A stretch of 49,655 nt of DNA. Source: Kutzneria sp. 744 (lineage in GTDB: Bacteria; Actinomycetota; Actinomycetes; Mycobacteriales; Pseudonocardiaceae). The notes under the pieces are model-generated. The model ran no database searches and was not told the DNA's origin. It saw nothing but the letters and a program-made list of their open reading frames with translations. This document shows, piece after piece, positions 47,195 through 49,655 of the stretch; within the stretch, counting starts at the first letter, position 1; every line of letters begins with the position of its first letter. The position numbers and the translations under genes are program-made. The DNA lies in assembly GCF_000568255.1 (NCBI RefSeq), contig NZ_KK037166.1:2477161-2526815 (forward strand). Reading direction: 5' to 3'.

Positions 47195-47554
47195 CTACTG
47201 AAGGTCCTCGAACTCGACGACCTGGCGCACCTCGACCTCGATCTCCGTGAAGAGCGCGGCGTATTCCTCGGCGTAGGCCACGGCCTGCTCGCGACTGTCG
47301 GCGTTGATCAGCGCGAAGCCGCCGATGACCTCCTTGGCCTCGGTGAACGGGCCGTCGGTCGAGGCGATGGAGCCGGCGGCGGTCTTGCGCACCAGGGCGC
47401 CCTTGGCCGACGGGTGCACGCCCTCGGCCGTGATGAGGATGCCGCGGGCGGTCCAGTCCCCGATCTTCTCGCCCATTTTCTGGATGAACTCCGGGCTGGG
47501 GTTCCAGGCCTCGGGCAGGCTCTCGTCCATCCGGTGCATCATGAGGAACCGCAT
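47195..47554 (-). CDS. YciI-family protein (DGPF domain)
   Basis: 119 residues from ATG 47554, which has GGGAG 9 nt upstream. MRFLMMHRMDESLPEAWNPS opens the fold and STDGPFTEAKEVIGGFALIN contains the DGPF hallmark; the catalytic-type His is probably His7. Family members include dehydrochlorinases and proteins encoded beside ECF sigma genes; here no sigma gene is adjacent. Function open. Confidence 0.87.
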   Translation of the reverse strand: MRFLMMHRMDESLPEAWNPSPEFIQKMGEKIGDWTARGILITAEGVHPSAKGALVRKTAAGSIASTDGPFTEAKEVIGGFALINADSREQAVAYAEEYAALFTEIEVEVRQVVEFEDLQ

Positions 47555-47655
47555 CGTCGTGCTCCCTGTCGTCGCTCGGCCGGTCCGTCCCACGATCCCA
47601 GCAGACGATCCCCCGCTGTGCTGCGAAAACGCCCAAAATTCGCCGCCGGTCCCCG

Positions 47656-47661
47656 TACCGT
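47656..47661 (+). promoter_or_regulatory. Leaderless-type -10 box TACCGT for the propeller protein
   Basis: Ends exactly 6 nt before GTG 47668. Confidence 0.5.
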
Positions 47662-47667
47662 GGCACC

Positions 47668-48735
47668 GTGATCATCAACCGTGTGCCGGCCGGCCCGATC
47701 GAGCGGCTGATCGGCCACCCGCGACTGCCCCTGATCGCCGGCATCGGCCCGGACGTGATCCACATCTGGGACGGCCAGGGCGCGCCCCAGGTCGTCGCGG
47801 CCAGCGGCCCTGTGGCCTGGCACCCGACGGAACCGTTGCTGCTGAACAGAACCGTGCGCTGGACGCCGGACGGCGTGGCACCGTCGGATCTCGCCGACCA
47901 CTACGACTACCTGGCGTTCAGCCCCGACGGCGAGACGGTCTTCGCCTCGCCGAGCGAAGGCGACTGGGACCACGCCGACGCGATCACCAACGGCAGGGTC
48001 GAATCCGGTCCGCGCTGGGACACCGGGCTCGCGGTGCATCCGGCCGGCGGGTTGGCGGTGGCGTTGCAGAGCGAGCAGGGCGCGACGCTGGCGGTGTTCG
48101 CCCGCGTCAACCGGGGAGCGCTGCGCCTGCTGGATCGTGCGCTGATCCTGGACGTCGACGGGTACCGGGCGCCGATCTTCAGCGCCGACGGCCGGCACAT
48201 CGCCATCCGTGGCAACGCGTACGAGAACACGTTGGCGGTATTCGAGTTTCCATCGCTGCGGCGCGTGCTGTCCACGACGCTCGGCGCCCCCTTCCCCGGC
48301 TACCCGATCCCGGACGACTGGCGGGCGGAGATGGACTCCTGGTCGCGGCACAACATCGCGTTCGGCGCCGCGCTGTGGATCGGCACGCCGAGCGGGTCCT
48401 TGGTCGAGATCGACGTCGCCGACGGGAACGCCGTCGGACACGACGAACTGGTGGGTGCCCCGATCACCGCCCTGGCCGCCATGGCGACCGGCAACGTCGT
48501 CGTGGCCACCGCCGGCGAGCTCGTGCTGATCACCGCCGCCGCGCCGGCGGATCCCGTTGGTGTCGAAGGATTCCTGACCGCCACCAACGAGATTCCCGCC
48601 GACGCCGACGTCTGGTCGGTCGCCACCAAGACCGACGGCACCCGCAGCTGGGACGACCCGGCCACCGTGGCCGAGGCCGAGCCGACCGATCCGACCTGGC
48701 TGCGGCTTCAGGCGGAGGTCAACTCGCAGCAATAG
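47668..48735 (+). CDS. WD40/beta-propeller-like protein
   Basis: 355 residues, no signal peptide. Repeated blade-like strands: RLPLIAGIGPDVIHIWDGQG, DYLAFSPDGETVFASPSEGD, APIFSADGRHIAIRGNAYEN (the SPDG/SADG turns are typical of propeller blades) and PITALAAMATGNVVVATAGE. I recognise the fold type but no family with known function. Likely a cytosolic scaffold. Leaderless box upstream; its end overlaps the convergent hydrolase gene by 17 nt. Confidence 0.65.
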   Translation: MIINRVPAGPIERLIGHPRLPLIAGIGPDVIHIWDGQGAPQVVAASGPVAWHPTEPLLLNRTVRWTPDGVAPSDLADHYDYLAFSPDGETVFASPSEGDWDHADAITNGRVESGPRWDTGLAVHPAGGLAVALQSEQGATLAVFARVNRGALRLLDRALILDVDGYRAPIFSADGRHIAIRGNAYENTLAVFEFPSLRRVLSTTLGAPFPGYPIPDDWRAEMDSWSRHNIAFGAALWIGTPSGSLVEIDVADGNAVGHDELVGAPITALAAMATGNVVVATAGELVLITAAAPADPVGVEGFLTATNEIPADADVWSVATKTDGTRSWDDPATVAEAEPTDPTWLRLQAEVNSQQ

Positions 48736-49396
48736 CGTCGAGCATCCGGGCCAGCTCAACAGGCTTGGTGGCCATCGGCCAGTGCCCGGAGTCGATGTCC
48801 ACGTACTCCACACGCTCGGCCTTGGCCAGCTCGGCGACCTCGCCGCCGTCGATCCACTTCTTGGCCTGCTCGGGGCTGAACTCCGGGCACACGAGCGTGA
48901 CGGGCACGGCGAAGCGGCGTTCGTCGGTGTAGCGGACGACGCCGGTGGCCACGCCCTCGGGCACGGGGATCGCGGCGGCGGCCATGCGCTGCCGGGTGGC
49001 GGCGTCGAGGTCGGCGATGTCCGGGCCCTCGAACGGATCCCAGCCGGGGAAGGCCATCGCGCCGTCGCGGATCTCGAAGAAGTCGGCGTAGGGCTGGCCG
49101 TCCGAGGTCGGGAAACCGCCGATGAGCACGACCCCGGCCACCCGGTCCGGCCTCCGGTCGGCGGCCAGCCAGGCCAGCGTGCAGGCGGCGGAATGCCCGA
49201 CCACCACGGGGTTTTCCTCCGCCGAGTCCACGGCGGACAGCACGGCCGCGAGCTGGTCGTCGAGGGTGGCGGCGGCGTTGCCGTCGCCCTGGCCGGGCAG
49301 GGTGATCGGCACGGCCCGGTGGTCCAGGGCGGCCACGACGTCGTCCCACGCGGTCGACCCGTCCAGCCACAGGCCGGAGGCGAGCAGAATGTCCAT
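48719..49396 (-). CDS. Alpha/beta-fold hydrolase
   Basis: 225 residues. LLASGLWLDGSTAWDDVVAA opens the fold; the nucleophile is Ser in VVVGHSAACTLAW, where the last Gly of GxSxG is Ala; RVEYVDIDSGHWPMATKPVE gives the catalytic His. The form resembles short esterase/RBBP9-like or pyrethroid-hydrolase-like proteins. Divergent from the partial regulator at 49456, with back-to-back leaderless boxes. Confidence 0.84.
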   Translation of the reverse strand: MDILLASGLWLDGSTAWDDVVAALDHRAVPITLPGQGDGNAAATLDDQLAAVLSAVDSAEENPVVVGHSAACTLAWLAADRRPDRVAGVVLIGGFPTSDGQPYADFFEIRDGAMAFPGWDPFEGPDIADLDAATRQRMAAAAIPVPEGVATGVVRYTDERRFAVPVTLVCPEFSPEQAKKWIDGGEVAELAKAERVEYVDIDSGHWPMATKPVELARMLDAIAAS

Positions 49397-49403
49397 GCGG
49401 GGC

Positions 49404-49409
49404 AGCCTA
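49404..49409 (-). promoter_or_regulatory. Leaderless-type -10 box TAGGCT for the 48719 hydrolase
   Basis: On the minus strand, 7 nt before ATG 49396. Confidence 0.5.
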
Positions 49410-49443
49410 GGAGCAATTCCGGACGTTCGGCTTCCGGTTCACC

Positions 49444-49449
49444 TAGCCT
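49444..49449 (+). promoter_or_regulatory. Leaderless-type -10 box TAGCCT for the edge regulator
   Basis: Ends exactly 6 nt before GTG 49456. Confidence 0.5.
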
Positions 49450-49455
49450 GCTGAC

Positions 49456-49655
49456 GTGAGCACCGACATCAGCCCCACCGCGCGGGCGCTGCGGACCCTG
49501 GAGATCCTCCAGACCCGGCCCGGCACCACGGCGGACGAGCTGGCCGAGCGCCTGGGCGTGACCGAGCGCGCCGCCCGGCGCTACGTCGGCATCCTGCGCG
49601 AGGCCGGCATCCCGGTCGAGTCGGTCCGCGGCCCGCACGGCGGCTACCGGCTCGG
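49456..49655 (+). CDS. HTH/WYL-type transcriptional regulator, N-terminal part (runs off the right edge)
   Basis: 66 residues visible, frame open at the end. ARALRTLEILQTRPGTTADE, LAERLGVTERAARRYVGILR and PVESVRGPHGGYRL form the HTH_11-type winged helix that in actinobacteria is normally followed by a WYL ligand domain (YafY/PafBC-like). GTG 49456 is set by the box 6 nt upstream. Probably regulates the divergent hydrolase. Confidence 0.8.
   Translation, partial: MSTDISPTARALRTLEILQTRPGTTADELAERLGVTERAARRYVGILREAGIPVESVRGPHGGYRL

Noticed and set aside
1-49655. Secondary-metabolite cluster
   Set aside because: Methyltransferases, SDRs, SnoaL-like proteins, exporters and regulators are present, but no PKS, NRPS, terpene or RiPP core gene, and the genes fall into unrelated small units.

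Overview
The window is about 70% GC by eye, uses GTG starts freely, has very short or overlapping gene junctions, and encodes actinobacterial protein families throughout. I infer a filamentous actinomycete, most likely of the Pseudonocardiaceae (Kutzneria/Amycolatopsis type). I see no rRNA, tRNA, CRISPR array, transposase or prophage, and no PKS/NRPS cluster. It is chromosomal, mostly accessory-type sequence: small regulator-plus-enzyme modules, secreted carbohydrate-active enzymes and stress genes.

Layout. 1-5.4 kb: edge fragment, Pro/Gly-rich membrane protein, Gfo/Idh/MocA oxidoreductase, a PDZ-less HtrA-like protease, a DUF885 protein and an epimerase. 5.4-11.2 kb: AraC regulator, methyltransferase, a MarR regulator coupled to a 1210-residue double ABC exporter, and OsmC. 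11.5-17 kb: a truncated LysR gene facing a decarboxylase-type amidohydrolase across a LysR box, an L,D-transpeptidase lipoprotein, an ECF sigma factor with its overlapping membrane partner (several frameshifts), and a secreted GH30 enzyme with a ricin lectin domain. 17-22.3 kb: a methyltransferase fragment cut at a 118-nt palindrome, an acyltransferase-3, and a coupled pair of a GH88/105-like hydrolase and an unrecognised 773-residue protein. 22.4-26.4 kb: efeO, efeB and a phosphoesterase lipoprotein. 26.5-30.4 kb: sugar-kinase-like ATPase, a frameshifted ABC half-transporter, a small membrane protein and a TetR regulator across a palindrome. 30.4-36 kb: a highly structured intergenic block, VOC protein, beta-lactamase-like hydrolase, hydrolase-methyltransferase fusion, a perfect LexA/SOS box, MazG-like protein, SDR and TetR. 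36-41 kb: CGNR regulator, GNAT, GH55-like beta-helix protein, alpha/beta hydrolase, NTF2-like protein and a Tyr-less SDR. 41.2-49.7 kb: NTF2/DinB/DUF1905 group, NmrA-LysR-MarR block, quinone oxidoreductase with TetR and twin operators, YciI protein, propeller protein, alpha/beta hydrolase and a partial WYL-type regulator.

Two architectural rules stand out. First, at least 13 genes carry a TANNNT box exactly 6 or 7 nt before the start codon, the signature of leaderless transcription. Second, 12 of the 16 convergent gene pairs overlap at their 3' ends (three share a CTAG double stop), and the four pairs that do not overlap all have a strong hairpin in the gap. Several long perfect hairpins also sit between divergent genes, where a terminator makes no sense.

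Quality warning: three loci (14350-14436, 28744-28915 and about 34089) carry single-base indels, most of them in short G/C runs, that break otherwise intact genes. Undoing them restores exact codon counts, so they look more like consensus errors than decay. The 11.5 kb LysR and 17.0 kb methyltransferase truncations cannot be repaired this way and look real.
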